Assembly: GCF_905475395.1 (NCBI RefSeq)
Contig: NC_058339.1
Location: 8,688,001-8,752,000, forward strand
From: Chrysoperla carnea
Lineage: Eukaryota; Arthropoda; Insecta; Neuroptera; Chrysopidae
Direction: 5' to 3'
Length of the DNA stretch: 64,000 bases
Position numbers and translations under genes: made by a program
Part shown: positions 46,735 to 57,163 of the stretch, one piece after another
Layout: each line of letters begins with the position of its first letter
Numbering within the stretch: position 1 is the first letter of the stretch
Notes under the pieces: model-generated
What the model was told of the DNA's origin: nothing
Databases searched by the model: none
The model's input: the letters and a program-made list of their open reading frames with translations, nothing else

Positions 46735-47240
46735 GTCATACAAAGTTTTAATAAGAGTTCTTAAAGTCTTACTTTCTCTTACAAACTCTGAAAAAGTCTT
46801 CTAAACTCTGAATAAGATCTAATAAGACGTAAAAAGTATGAATTATTCCATCTTTTCGGCCGCTGCCAGAAGAGTTATTCAGAGTTAATAAAACTTACTA
46901 AAAGAGTTAGCAAGACTTTTTCAGAGTTTTTAATACTTAAAAAAAGTTTTGAATAATTTTTTGAGGCTGTAAAAAGAATTATTCCGACTTTTTAAAACTT
47001 TCAATGGTAAATTTATAGGCTATAAAAAGAATTAGTAAGAGTTTTTAATACTTAAAAAAAGTATTTTATAAAAATGTCAAAAGAATTAGTAAGAGTTTTT
47101 CTGACTTATTAAAAGTTTATTTGAAAATTTATGTGGCTGTAAAAAGAATTAGTAAGACTTTTTAATATTTTCAAAAATTTTTTTTTGAAAAATTTTTGCG
47201 GCTCTAAAAAGAATTATTTAGTTTTTCTAACTCTATTTAT
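46735..47240. repeat. Degenerate AAGAATTAGTAAGAGTTTTT repeats
   Basis: Repeated AAAAAGAATTA(G/T)TAAGA(G/C)TTTTT and AAAGTCTTNTAAACTCTGAA blocks with no fixed period. Related to 9600-9960. Confidence 0.55.
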
Positions 47241-47516
47241 AAAGTTTACACTCTCGTATGCGAAATAATTTGTTTCTGGATACTTAAGTTTTACAGAACG
47301 AAATTATAATGTCGACTATAATTGATGGTTAAATTACTTCTTACGATAGGTAATTTATTTGTACAATTTTTTAAATATAAATAAAATTGTAGTTCAAACA
47401 TGTAAGGGAATAAATTAGGTGAATGATGTAATCTGAAGAAATAACTGAAAACAAATTTGAATTTGGTCTATTTATTTTAATTTTTTTTTTTGTAAAATCA
47501 TATATATAAAATATAA

Positions 47517-47566
47517 AATAACAAAAACAATAACAATAACAATAACAATAAACAATAACAATAACA
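47517..47566. repeat. (AACAAT)n microsatellite
   Basis: About seven AATAAC/AACAAT units, just downstream of the BEN-domain exon. Confidence 0.85.
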
Positions 47567-47606
47567 TATTATTGTTGGCATTCCATTTTGAAAATTTTTT
47601 AAGAAA

Positions 47607-48009
47607 TTACAGTTTTAATTTTTTTTTGGCTGAGGTTATTGATCTACCAAGATAAGTATTAATTTTTTTAAGCTCAAATAAAATCCTTTCGGATGAAAAA
47701 TTTCTTTTTTTCATAAAATTTTCAAAATGGAATGCCAACAATTCCACTTTTCTGGGTGTTAGGGGTTGCCGGTCTCCCGTGTTGCGCTGCTTTCGGACAA
47801 CCTTTTCGGAAAGTATTTCTGTTTTCCATACAGCATGTGCCATCGTTATAACAAATTTTGATGGCACATCTGTATGGCTTGCCTCCCTGAAAGCAGCGCT
47901 TGGAATGTACATATTGTCACCAAATAAAAATTTTCCATGATTTATGTCGTAATAAGGGAGGACCTGCTCTTTTATCTCGCCAGCAGCTTTTTGACTCTGC
48001 TGTGTGTCC
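47607..48009 (-). CDS. BEN-domain protein, terminal exon only
   Basis: A minus-strand open frame follows a good acceptor (CTTTTACAG at about 48010-48018) and runs to a stop at 47607, about 130 codons. It contains MYIPSAAFREAS, then KFVITMAHAVWKTEILSEKV, PLTPRKVELLAFHFENFMKK, and a final helix with KKINTYLGRSITSAKKKL. This pattern is that of a BEN domain, a DNA-binding helical module of chromatin regulators also found in some transposons. No upstream exons or promoter were recognised on the minus strand up to the retrotransposons at 49.1 kb. It may be the last exon of a gene whose 5' part lies beyond them, a pseudogene, or transposon-derived. Confidence 0.6.
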
Positions 48010-48220
48010 TGTAAAAGTTTAAAAAAAAAAAAAAAAGTTAAAAAGAATTATTATGAAATGCTCTTAAAAACGAATACTTAAAAGAACAAATAATAGACCG
48101 CATGAAAATACCATATATGATTATTGTATACGGAAAAATATATAATAATTATGTAAGTGAACAAAAACGGCATATATCTTCATATACAACTCATTATATA
48201 CATAATATAGTAAGTTTTAA

Positions 48221-48563
48221 CCTCCTAGGGCCCCCAGAGTTGTAAGTCCAATTTTCAATTTTTTGCACAAAATTAATATTTGCTTTAAGACCCGGGGATA
48301 TCAATATTTATATTTTTAGAATAAAATAAATGCTTCATATTTCGTTGATAATCATAGCTAACATTGATATTTCACTGTTTAGTGTGTTATTAGCATTGAA
48401 ATATAAAGATGATAGACTATAAATTTGACGTGTGTCAACTATCGGGAAGATTAGAAAAGAAATAATATCGTCAGTTAAAAAAATAAGTACAAAAAAATGT
48501 ACTGTCAGCCAAGATGACTACTAAATTAAAAAAAAAAAAAACTGTACGCGGAGCCTTAGGAGG
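48221..48563. mobile_element. MITE with CCTCCTAGG termini and TAA duplication
   Basis: Starts CCTCCTAGGGCCCCC and ends GGAGCCTTAGGAGG, with TAA on both sides (48218-48220 and 48564-48566). The three-base TAA duplication would fit a PIF/Harbinger-type element. No ORF. Confidence 0.6.
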
Positions 48564-48667
48564 TAAATATAATCAATTAAATATGTAAGTTGATAACTTA
48601 GTACATATAACATATATTGATAATTATACGGTTGGGCATATAAGAGAAAACATACATATATAGAAAT

Positions 48668-48885
48668 ATGCACAGGATGGGTCATTTTAAACTATAATAG
48701 CCAATAGCTCGTTTTGTAGAAGCTAATCAATAAAAAAAATAATTTAAACAAAAATTGTAGAGTTTGATGTGGAGGACACATGCTCCGACATCAGAATGAA
48801 TATTTAATAGCCAATTTAAATTGTAAACCGTTAGAGATACAATAACACTTTCGATTAGAAAGTTCAACCTTATAAAAATTTTCGG
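48668..48885. mobile_element. Diverged copy of the CAGGGTGG MITE
   Basis: CACAGGATGGGTCATTTTAA, TAATAGCCAATAGCTCGTTT and GTAGAGTTTGATGTGGAGG match the family at 30026-30279, but the right terminus is not preserved. Confidence 0.55.
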
Positions 48886-49109
48886 AGGAAATGTGACACA
48901 AAGTCATGGGCACAGCGAATATCCTCTATTGTTCTTGACATCTTTTGGCTAAAGCATTTTTCCCTAGTTAGTGGAATTTTTTATTACGTTTGTAACAAAC
49001 ATAACATTTTTTTTTTTCTACCTATCTCATTACTATAAGAGAAACTGAGATATGTAGACGAATCGTATACCCGTCTCGCTTCCTCCTCTATGAGCAATGC
49101 GGTCTTGGA

Positions 49110-49352
49110 TGTTAGATATTATTCCTCACTAACAGCGTGTGTGTGATTTGGTGAACTTACCCTAGAATGTTGACAAGTGTGGTAATATATACTTCAGTTA
49201 CAAGTTACACAATATACAAGTAATACATATGACTTTTATAGCAACTGTTCAAGAGTGATGTTTCATTTTGTTAATTTTATAATATATGTATTTTTCTAAT
49301 TTATGTTTAATGTTTGATTGAATAAATAATTACAACAAATCGATTTACATCA
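49110..49352 (+). repeat. Copia element A, 5' LTR
   Basis: Begins TGTTAGATATT and ends ..TTACATCA, immediately before a copia-type primer site. About 243 bp. The left boundary is inferred from the TGTTAG shared with copia B; the matching 3' LTR would lie beyond the window. Confidence 0.6.
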
Positions 49353-49355
49353 AAA

Positions 49356-49373
49356 GGTTATGGGCCCAGCAAG
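49356..49373 (+). other. Copia element A primer-binding site
   Basis: GGTTATGGGCCCAGCAAG is the copia-type site complementary to the internal (anticodon-half) part of initiator tRNA-Met. The element leader then runs to 49474 and resumes at 57944 after the errantivirus. Confidence 0.85.
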
Positions 49374-49470
49374 TTTACTGCGATTTAAGTTGTTTACTAT
49401 TCAAGGTCAGACATTTTGTTGAAAAGTATATATAGAAGCACATGTTTTTTCAACTTTGTATTTTTTCAAT

Positions 49471-49474
49471 ATAA
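49471..49474. other. Target-site duplication of errantivirus (left)
   Basis: ATAA, matching 57940-57943 on the other side. Four-base duplications are normal for this group. Confidence 0.85.
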
Positions 49475-50010
49475 TGTCGTGTACCTGGGTTGGTCCAGAG
49501 AATGATGCTGCCACCAAAGGTCTTTGTATTTGGAAAGGAGAGACCTTATGAATCCTTTGTAGAATGAATACGACTTTTGTATTTGATTATTTAATTTATT
49601 CGATGAAGTTAAAATATATTTTATATTAAATTATCACTTGTATTGTTGTGGTTAACGTTATTAGATCACAGTATTGTAGAGATGCAAAACTAAGTTGTAA
49701 TAATCACTGTATGAATTTTGATTATTTTAGTTTGCCTTTAAATATAAAACAATTAGGTCAAAAATGACGTAAAAATTGAATATTGGATATTGCTTTTTGC
49801 TGACAAGTACCTAAATATAATCAAAACCAAGCCATTGTATTACACCTTCAAATACTATGATTGTTAATTTAATAATATAAATTTGCTGACTAGATTAATG
49901 AATAAATATTTTAAATTAGGTTATTTAAAATATTATTACTTAATAATAATATGAATGATTTAATGTGTTAGAGCCACGTTTTTAAGGATAACGCTGTCCA
50001 GGGCCTAACA
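49475..50010 (-). repeat. Errantivirus 3' LTR
   Basis: 536 bp, TG...CA termini (on the minus strand TGTTAGGCCC ... TACACGACA). Next to it at 50011-50030 is a purine-rich tract on the minus strand (AAAAAAAAGTCGGAAGGTG), the likely plus-strand primer. Confidence 0.92.
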
Positions 50011-50499
50011 CACCTTCCGACTTTTTTTTAGAGGGAAAATAATTGCAAATTATTTTTCATCTAACTCAGAAGCAAAGTTATCCCTTAAAGAAAAAATTAA
50101 AAATTTACAAAATAAAGAAAACTTGGAAAACTATAAGGATAACTTCGTTAAATCAATCATAAAAAGAAAAGAAACTTACATTTTGATGAGTAATGAAATT
50201 GTTCATAAATTGAATGAATTAAGAAAAAATTTTAAGTTTTAAATATTAAATAAACAAATTCATTTTACAATAGATTATTATGAGTTGAAATGTGATATAT
50301 AAATGAATGAAATAATTTTGCAACTATGCAAAAATTATGTTTTACTATAAAATATTTGTAAAAATATTTGTGAACTTGAAAAAAATTTTGCAATTGTGCA
50401 ATTTTGCAAAAAAAAAAAATAAAAAAAAAAATATATAAACATGATCGTCCTTGAAAAAATTATACTGATTCTTCCATATGTTTCCACATTCGTATAATT
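50011..50499 (-). other. Errantivirus 3' untranslated region with antisense open frame
   Basis: 489 bases between the env stop and the 3' LTR. On the plus strand, about 50040-50243 is open for some 66 codons (for example LSLKEKIKNLQNKENLENYK, ending NELRKNFKF and a stop) but lacks an early ATG. An A-run lies at 50409-50430. Confidence 0.6.
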
Positions 50500-52461
50500 T
50501 CAACTTGAAATGTGGAATCTCAGTACCGGTTGTGCTGTGGGGGTTTTCTCTACCACTTCTGCTAGTCGTGTTGATGAGGTTTGGGGGGGCGTGTAAGCTA
50601 CTGATTGTAACTGTGTATTTTGCGGTTGGACTCCATTGTGTTGTTGGACTCTGGATTTGTTTGTACAGCATAGTATTAGCCTGAAGATGTTCATTGTATT
50701 GCACCATTTAAATATGTGGTAGAATAGAATGCTTATGACTATTAGCACTACTATTCCTGTTACGGCATTGTACCAATTCTCGTATTTAATGATGAAAGGT
50801 TTGTTTAATTGATTTTGGAGAATTTCATCTATTTGATTTAACCGATGCTGGTTATGTCCCAATTCGGATAGATCCATATTAACAATCTTCATTGGTTTTA
50901 AATTAACTGCCGTTAAGCTAATGTTTTTTATCTTCTGGTTACAGCAAACGTCGAGAGTGATATCGGTAATAGGAATTTTTATTTCCGAAGAAGTACCATT
51001 TATAAGCTTCACTGCTTCTAACGTGTAAGCGTTCGTATAGCCGGTACAGTCTGGGGATAATTGCAAAATTCCTATTGATTGTAAGATTTCTTCTGTGTTG
51101 GGAGAATCTTTACAAACAATATTTAACGCTGTGGGTTTGTTAGTAATGAACATCCATTTATTTCGACTAATTGGCTGCCATATTTCCATTTCGGCATTCA
51201 GAGTCTTCACTTGGCATGTTGGTGGTATTCTACTGACGGTGTTGGAGAATAATTGTATTTCGCAAGTATCCTGGTCTGCACTTCCGATTGTAGTGATTTG
51301 GTTGCAGATCCAGTATTCAATAAGAACTTCCTTACAATGTTCCAATGATCTCAATAGTGAAAATTGGGTTCGGGATTTTGAGATTAGAATATAAGGTTGT
51401 TCGGGTTGGATATAAGAGAATATATTTGAATTATTTTTATGAGGGGTGGGTAGTGGAAGAATATTGTATAAATCGTAGTCAGTGGCTTCGACCAGTGGAA
51501 TTTCTAATTGAACGTATAATACGTTGTCGAAGATTAACGATTTTATAGTCATTATATCGTAGTAGCTTTCGATGTTGGACAAGATTATTGGAAGTGGTAA
51601 TTTGTAATTTTGGGATATTTTTCGTAATTCATTGAAAAGGACCGTCGGGTTGATAGTGTTATAGTCAATAATACCGTGTCGAATTAGAGTAAGGCTAAGT
51701 AGGTATCTGTCCACGGTTATTGTAAGTTGGGAAGTTAGTTGATTTAATAGACAAATGTGGTCTATCACGGATAATTCTATATCGTCTCTGTTTACTGAGT
51801 CCGTGATATTCCTTGAAAATTCGTTGAACGTTAAAAGGTTTTTATTCAATGTTTCGTCGTTTGTTTTTAAATTTGTCACAGTGCCATTAAAGTTTTTAAT
51901 AGTCGATTCTATTACGTGTATCTGTTCTTGCATTAGGGTGTGCGTCTGTCGTTGATCACTCATCAAGCTTTTGATCGAGTTAGCGTAAAACTCGTTGTCG
52001 TCCGAGTTTGGTATACCGAAAAGCCATTTAAGGGGATACGACACTCCATTCAGTATTCCACGCTTTACTCGAGCTTCCACTTGAAAGTGATGCGTTAACG
52101 TCCTAATGTTTTGTTTGATGTCGGTCATTCGATCCTGAAGTATTTTTAATTCTTGAATACAAAAGAATCGATTCAGGGTTTGTAATGTTATTAAGTGACA
52201 AAGGTTCGTAGACTTTTCGTAATATTTTTCGATAAGCTCCAATTGGTCTTCTATTATGGAGAAGTTATAGAAGTTTACTAACTTGTAATTGGAATTACTA
52301 AGTTGAGTAGATCCCATTAATTTATAAAAAAGTCCGGAAGTTGAGTTTATTTTAGTTATGTGTGTCTGTCTGTCGGGTGCCAATAACCTTAAAGTAGTGA
52401 CGGGAAGGTGACTGAGGATTGAGAGCGTTATAAGGGAAATCACGAGTTTGATCATTGTCAT
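50500..52461 (-). CDS. env: Errantivirus Env glycoprotein
   Basis: Intact frame of 653 residues. Env of errantiviruses is a class I-like fusion glycoprotein related to the baculovirus F protein and is made from a spliced RNA. An N-terminal hydrophobic signal (about 1-19) is followed by a surface region with several N-glycosylation sites. A furin-type site RVKR lies at 131-134, and the residues after it (GILNGVSYPLKWLFG) resemble the fusion region of the family. A long helical region follows, and a membrane helix is near 566-586, leaving a cytoplasmic tail of about 65 residues. It starts three bases after the pol stop. All expected parts are present and no internal stop is seen; whether it is expressed cannot be judged. 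Confidence 0.9.
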   Translation of the reverse strand: MTMIKLVISLITLSILSHLPVTTLRLLAPDRQTHITKINSTSGLFYKLMGSTQLSNSNYKLVNFYNFSIIEDQLELIEKYYEKSTNLCHLITLQTLNRFFCIQELKILQDRMTDIKQNIRTLTHHFQVEARVKRGILNGVSYPLKWLFGIPNSDDNEFYANSIKSLMSDQRQTHTLMQEQIHVIESTIKNFNGTVTNLKTNDETLNKNLLTFNEFSRNITDSVNRDDIELSVIDHICLLNQLTSQLTITVDRYLLSLTLIRHGIIDYNTINPTVLFNELRKISQNYKLPLPIILSNIESYYDIMTIKSLIFDNVLYVQLEIPLVEATDYDLYNILPLPTPHKNNSNIFSYIQPEQPYILISKSRTQFSLLRSLEHCKEVLIEYWICNQITTIGSADQDTCEIQLFSNTVSRIPPTCQVKTLNAEMEIWQPISRNKWMFITNKPTALNIVCKDSPNTEEILQSIGILQLSPDCTGYTNAYTLEAVKLINGTSSEIKIPITDITLDVCCNQKIKNISLTAVNLKPMKIVNMDLSELGHNQHRLNQIDEILQNQLNKPFIIKYENWYNAVTGIVVLIVISILFYHIFKWCNTMNIFRLILCCTNKSRVQQHNGVQPQNTQLQSVAYTPPQTSSTRLAEVVEKTPTAQPVLRFHISS

Positions 52462-52464
52462 AGC

Positions 52465-53643
52465 TTAGGGTCTCGTTGTGTCTGAAAGGAATGGTTTCAA
52501 AAAATCAAAATGGTATGTCCTGAATTTGTTTTTCGTAATTTCTAAAGAAGCAGTATGGTTAGGATGGACTTGTATTATTTTATATGGTCCTTTGTAATTC
52601 GGGTTTAGTTTTTTATATTGTACTTTTGATAAATTGTCATATAGTAGTACTAATTGTCCGTTGTAAAACTGGTATTCATTATGATGAGTTTTATCATAAT
52701 GTTTTTTACTCTGATGTTTGGCTTTTATTAGATTTTCTTTGGCTGTTTCTCTAATTTTCTTCAATTTCGAGGAGATATCGCGGGTAAGTTCTTGATAATT
52801 CGGCTTTATTTTTGGATTTGATATTGAGGTCGGTACGTTAGGCTCAATACCGTATACTAATTTGTAGGGTAACTCACCGGTTGAGGAATGTCGATGAGAA
52901 TTGTAAGAAAATGTGGCAAGTGAAAGTAGTTCGTCCCAGTCATCATGACTTTTATTTATGTAACACTTCAGGTAATCCTTAAGGGTGAGGTGTATCCGTT
53001 CGAGAGAACCATTCGTTTTTGGATGGTATGGGCTGGATAACTTGTGGTGTATCGAAAGGAATTTGGTAATTTCCTTAAAAAGTTTGGAGGTAAATTCTGA
53101 CCCTTGATCGGTCAGAATATATGAGGGGAATCCAAAAATCGTACAATATTTAAGAAAATGGATGGCTGTCGTTTCAGCATTATGATCCGGGATGGCATAA
53201 GTTTGGATGAATTTAGTTAAGCTATCTTGAATGGTAAGTATAAATCTATTACCATTTCTAGTTAAGGGGAGGGGGCCAACAATATCTAGCGCTATTTGTT
53301 CATTAAATTCAGAAGCCGTTGTTGTAATCAACATTGGTGATTTGTTTGGGTTGAAATTAGTTTTATTTTTCTGACAGACTGGACAATGTTTCACATAATT
53401 TTCAATATCCTTCTTGATATTCTTCCAGTAATAATACTGTCTGATACGATCGTACATTCGATGGAACCCAGGATGTCCTGCTAATGGATTATCATGATGG
53501 TCTTTGAGTACAGTTTCGATACTTTCGGGGTTATTTAATTCAATTCTAATATTGTGTAAGACGGAATAATTTAAGTGTCCTAGAAGGTATTCCAAAAGGG
53601 ACTTAAAAGTGTCTTTCTTTATATTGGTATAAAATAGTGGCAT
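52465..53643 (-). CDS. pol: Errantivirus Pol, integrase part
   Basis: Frame of 392 codons from the first ATG; it is open upstream to about 53805. The zinc-binding HHCC residues are His57, His61, Cys87 and Cys90. The catalytic acidic triad is Asp120 (ALDIVGPL), Asp179 (TDQGSEF) and Glu215. A C-terminal region with GPYKI follows. It is in a different frame from the protease-RT part, so in this copy it is separated by a one-base frameshift (or sequencing error) between 53753 and 53805. Confidence 0.88.
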   Translation of the reverse strand: MPLFYTNIKKDTFKSLLEYLLGHLNYSVLHNIRIELNNPESIETVLKDHHDNPLAGHPGFHRMYDRIRQYYYWKNIKKDIENYVKHCPVCQKNKTNFNPNKSPMLITTTASEFNEQIALDIVGPLPLTRNGNRFILTIQDSLTKFIQTYAIPDHNAETTAIHFLKYCTIFGFPSYILTDQGSEFTSKLFKEITKFLSIHHKLSSPYHPKTNGSLERIHLTLKDYLKCYINKSHDDWDELLSLATFSYNSHRHSSTGELPYKLVYGIEPNVPTSISNPKIKPNYQELTRDISSKLKKIRETAKENLIKAKHQSKKHYDKTHHNEYQFYNGQLVLLYDNLSKVQYKKLNPNYKGPYKIIQVHPNHTASLEITKNKFRTYHFDFLKPFLSDTTRP

Positions 53644-53750
53644 ATTAATAATTGTTAATGTGTTGATTTTATTTGTTTTGCATAATGATACTAATTTAAA
53701 AAGGCAGTTGAAAAGTTTTTCATAATTTGTTGAATCCGTATGATTCTGTT

Positions 53751-56279
53751 TTATGAACAGGAGGATAATTTTTTGTTCCTGTTGTTTGGAGTTGAGGATC
53801 GTTTCTCACCTAACTTGGGGGTTTTTAATTTTTCTATGGAACAGTTTTCATTTATATAGTACGAGAATTTGTTGTTATTGGACAAATCACATGAATAGGG
53901 GATTACAAGGTTATTAATTTTTTCGAGAGGCGATGTATTAATAGGGGGGTTTTTAATGTCAAGGGTTTCCTGATGGAATCTTTGGAAATTGGTAAACGTT
54001 TTCTTTTGGATTATATTAATTGGTCTACTTAAAGCATCCGCATTTGTATGCTTTTTACCAGGTTTATAAATAATTGTGTATGTATATTCCATTAGTCTGA
54101 GGCGCCAACGGACTAACCTTGATGCGGGATCCTTACAATTCATTAGCCATGTAAGGCTACGGTGGTCCGTAATAATAGAAAACTCTTGACCCAGTAAATA
54201 GGGCCTAAAATGTCGCACGGAATCCACAATAGCAAGAAGCTCTCGCTCTGTGGTAGAATAGTTTCGTTCCGCGTCGTTTAGAGTACGAGAATAGTAGGCG
54301 ATTGGGAGATCAATGCCATATTCACCTTGGGATAGAATTGAACCTATTGCATTACCTGATGCATCTGTACTCAGGATAAAGGGCTTAGTAAAGTCGGGGT
54401 ATTGTAGGATTGGCTTCGTAGTTAAAACGGTTTTGAGAATTTTAAAAGATTTTTCACAATCGTCGGTCCATTTAAATTTTGTATCCTTTTTTAGTAATTT
54501 GTTTAGTGGTTTAGAAATTTCGGCAAAATTTCTGATAAATCGGCGGTAGTATCCTACCAATCCAAGGAATTGTTTTATCGCTTTTGGTGAGCTTGGGGTT
54601 GCGATATTTCTGATTGCTTCTATTTTATCAAAGTTCGGTTGGACTCCCTTGTTGCTTATTTCGTGACCCAGATAGGAGACCTGTGATTTTAAGAATTCAC
54701 ATTTGTCTGGTTGAAGTTTCAGATTGTGCTTCCGTAGTCTCTTGAAAATTTCAACCAAATTTTGATTGTGTTCTTCTAGAGTTTTTCCATAGCAGACGAT
54801 ATCATCGAGATAAACGAAGGCTCGTTTACCTTGAATTCCAGCGAGTACTGTATTCATCATCCTTTGGAAAGAAGCTGGTCCGTTCTTCAAACCAAACGGA
54901 AGTCTCTTAAAATGATAATGGCCTAAAGGGGTCGTAAAAGCAGTCTTTTCTCGGTCTTCTTTGGCCATTGGGATTTGATGATACCCTGATGCCAGATCCA
55001 GGACAGAAAAGTACTGGCTTTGTCCAAGTTGGTCCAAAATTTCTTCAATACGTGGTATTGGGAACTTATCCGATATGGTGACTTCGTTAAGCTTCCGATA
55101 GTCTACCACAAGACGCCATTTTTTCTTTTGAGAGAAGTCTTTTTTCTTAGGCACGACCCAAAGATTCGATGACCAAGGACTATTAGAAGGTTCTATTATA
55201 TCGTCCTCTAACATTTTTTTTATTTGTATTTGGACTTCCTCCTCATGAATCTTTGGGTATCTATACGTTTTTGTATACATTGGGGTTTCGTCAGTCAGTC
55301 TGATTTTATGTTCAAAGGATGTCGTGTGAGATAGTGAGTCGTTTGGGAGGTGAAATATTTCGTCAAAGTCTTTACAAATTTTAATAAGACTTTCATTTTC
55401 TTGGGGTTTAAGGTGTTTCGTCCTGAGATTTTCAATAAGTAGTTTTTGTCGAGTTTCCTCTTTTGGTTTAAAATAAACTGGTAATAATACTTCTGGATTT
55501 TCTAGTTCCATAAATTCTACGTCTAGGGGTATATTTATTTTAACAGGGTTTCTGCTTGTGTTGGTTATGGGTATCTTATCTGTCTCTCGGGAAATTAATA
55601 TATTTTTTGGTAGCGATAAGTGTGGGGGAAGGGGGGTATTTGTGTTTATAAAGCCGCCATTGAGCTTGTGGTCTAAAATATTAATATCAATTTGAACTTT
55701 TTGTCGGGGCGCTAATTGTACTTGTAACTTTTCAATATTTAGTTTTAGTGTCTTATCTTGATAATTGATAATGGCTTCCATTTTGGATAGGATATCATGA
55801 CCGATGATTCCGTCATATGGAAATGACGTTAATAAACTTCCGTCGATCATAAAAAATAAGGCTTTGAATTTTGTTTTACTCTTTTCCAGCTTTATTTCTG
55901 TTTTGCCCATTGTTGGAATTGAATAAGTTGTACCTAGACCAGTGACGTTAGTCATGTGTTTAGGGTCAACAAAGGTATTTCGTGTATCCAAATGAGTATG
56001 TTTAACAATGCTTATAGAAGCTCCGGTATCAATTAGAAAAGTCAAATATTTTTTTTCAGAGTTCGGGGAATTAAAATCAATCGTAAAGTTTTGATCTGAG
56101 TAGTCTAAAGGAAGTTTGACGTCTTGAAAAATTTTTGGTCCTGCGATACGACGTTTATCGAGGACAGATTGGAGTTTAAATGATTTATACGGGGGTTTTG
56201 GTTTTGTTTCATAGCGTCGTCGTACATTTTTTTTCGACATTCGTGTACCAAATGACCAGCATTCCCACAAAATTGGCAT
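53751..56279 (-). CDS. pol: Errantivirus Pol, protease, reverse transcriptase and RNase H part
   Basis: Frame of 842 codons overlapping the end of gag by about 175 bases in the -1 frame, the usual arrangement for frameshift expression. The protease active site DTGAS is at 84-88. Reverse transcriptase has VVDYRKLN, LPFGLKNGPASFQR and the catalytic YLDD, and RNase H follows (LSTDASGNAIGSILSQ, YSTTERELLAIV, TDHRSLTWL, HTNADALSR). It ends at a premature stop (53751-53753) where the family continues into integrase. Confidence 0.9.
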   Translation of the reverse strand: MPILWECWSFGTRMSKKNVRRRYETKPKPPYKSFKLQSVLDKRRIAGPKIFQDVKLPLDYSDQNFTIDFNSPNSEKKYLTFLIDTGASISIVKHTHLDTRNTFVDPKHMTNVTGLGTTYSIPTMGKTEIKLEKSKTKFKALFFMIDGSLLTSFPYDGIIGHDILSKMEAIINYQDKTLKLNIEKLQVQLAPRQKVQIDINILDHKLNGGFINTNTPLPPHLSLPKNILISRETDKIPITNTSRNPVKINIPLDVEFMELENPEVLLPVYFKPKEETRQKLLIENLRTKHLKPQENESLIKICKDFDEIFHLPNDSLSHTTSFEHKIRLTDETPMYTKTYRYPKIHEEEVQIQIKKMLEDDIIEPSNSPWSSNLWVVPKKKDFSQKKKWRLVVDYRKLNEVTISDKFPIPRIEEILDQLGQSQYFSVLDLASGYHQIPMAKEDREKTAFTTPLGHYHFKRLPFGLKNGPASFQRMMNTVLAGIQGKRAFVYLDDIVCYGKTLEEHNQNLVEIFKRLRKHNLKLQPDKCEFLKSQVSYLGHEISNKGVQPNFDKIEAIRNIATPSSPKAIKQFLGLVGYYRRFIRNFAEISKPLNKLLKKDTKFKWTDDCEKSFKILKTVLTTKPILQYPDFTKPFILSTDASGNAIGSILSQGEYGIDLPIAYYSRTLNDAERNYSTTERELLAIVDSVRHFRPYLLGQEFSIITDHRSLTWLMNCKDPASRLVRWRLRLMEYTYTIIYKPGKKHTNADALSRPINIIQKKTFTNFQRFHQETLDIKNPPINTSPLEKINNLVIPYSCDLSNNNKFSYYINENCSIEKLKTPKLGEKRSSTPNNRNKKLSSCS

Positions 56280-57163
56280 ATTTTTCGATTTTTATAAGGG
56301 GGTTTGTTTCTTTGGGGGTCATGGTTTTGATTTGGTCCTCGTGAAGGGTTTTGGTTATACTGGGGCTTAAAATTTCGACTGTTTTGTGGACTATTTGATT
56401 GATAATTTCGGTTTTGATTGGGATTTTGGTATTGTCTAGGATTATTTGGGTGTTGGCTGTAAGTATGATTTGAGTTAGAGTTATTGAATCTTTGTCGGCG
56501 TTGCATGTTAACGAATTTTTCCTCCGATACCGCAGTTGAGTAAGCCTCATTAATGGATTTAAAGTCCTTTAATCTTAAGACTCGAGATATCTCTGCATTG
56601 CTATGAAATACAAATCGTCTCAGTCCTATTTCTTTTATAAAGGCCTTTTTTCCATTTATTTCAGTAGCATCGGAAGTCGATATTTGAATAGCCATCAGAC
56701 ATCGATTCGTCAACTTTTCAAGCCTTACTAAGTATGTGGTGATATCTTCGCTCGGTCTTTGCCTAGAAGTTTCAAGATCCTCCAACAATTGGGAAATATG
56801 TGTGTGATCTTGATATAGGATTTGTAAGCTACTTTCTAGCTCTGAAAAATCCGAAAGTTCACTAGTATTAAGTCTTGCTTTGACTTCTGGTGAAATTTTG
56901 GATAGTATGTAAGCGAATAAAAGGGGTTTTTGAGTTTCACTAGCCAACTGTATCGCATTTTTAGCGTTAGAGATAAAATGACTATATTCATCCCGATCAC
57001 CATTGAAAGGTGATATTAACGAAGTTAAAAATCCAACTGAAGGTTGTTCATACAAAGTACTTTTACTTTCTGATGAACTTTCACCACCTGGCATGTTTGC
57101 GTCTGTTAGATTAAGTTTTCTTGTAGTACTACGAGTTATACGTGCTGGGGTATTGAGGAACAT
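56105..57163 (-). CDS. gag: Errantivirus Gag
   Basis: Frame of 352 codons from an ATG about 220 bases inside the primer site. The N-terminal two thirds are helical capsid-like (VGFLTSLISPFNGDRDEYSH). Then comes an asparagine/glutamine-rich basic stretch and one zinc knuckle CQFCGNAGHLVHEC (CX2CX4HX4C). The 3' end overlaps pol. Confidence 0.88.
   Translation of the reverse strand: MFLNTPARITRSTTRKLNLTDANMPGGESSSESKSTLYEQPSVGFLTSLISPFNGDRDEYSHFISNAKNAIQLASETQKPLLFAYILSKISPEVKARLNTSELSDFSELESSLQILYQDHTHISQLLEDLETSRQRPSEDITTYLVRLEKLTNRCLMAIQISTSDATEINGKKAFIKEIGLRRFVFHSNAEISRVLRLKDFKSINEAYSTAVSEEKFVNMQRRQRFNNSNSNHTYSQHPNNPRQYQNPNQNRNYQSNSPQNSRNFKPQYNQNPSRGPNQNHDPQRNKPPYKNRKICQFCGNAGHLVHECRKKMYDDAMKQNQNPRINHLNSNLSSINVVSQDQKFFKTSNFL

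Noticed and set aside
50345-50707. 120-codon minus frame overlapping the env 3' end
   Set aside because: Out-of-frame shadow of env running into the A-rich UTR.
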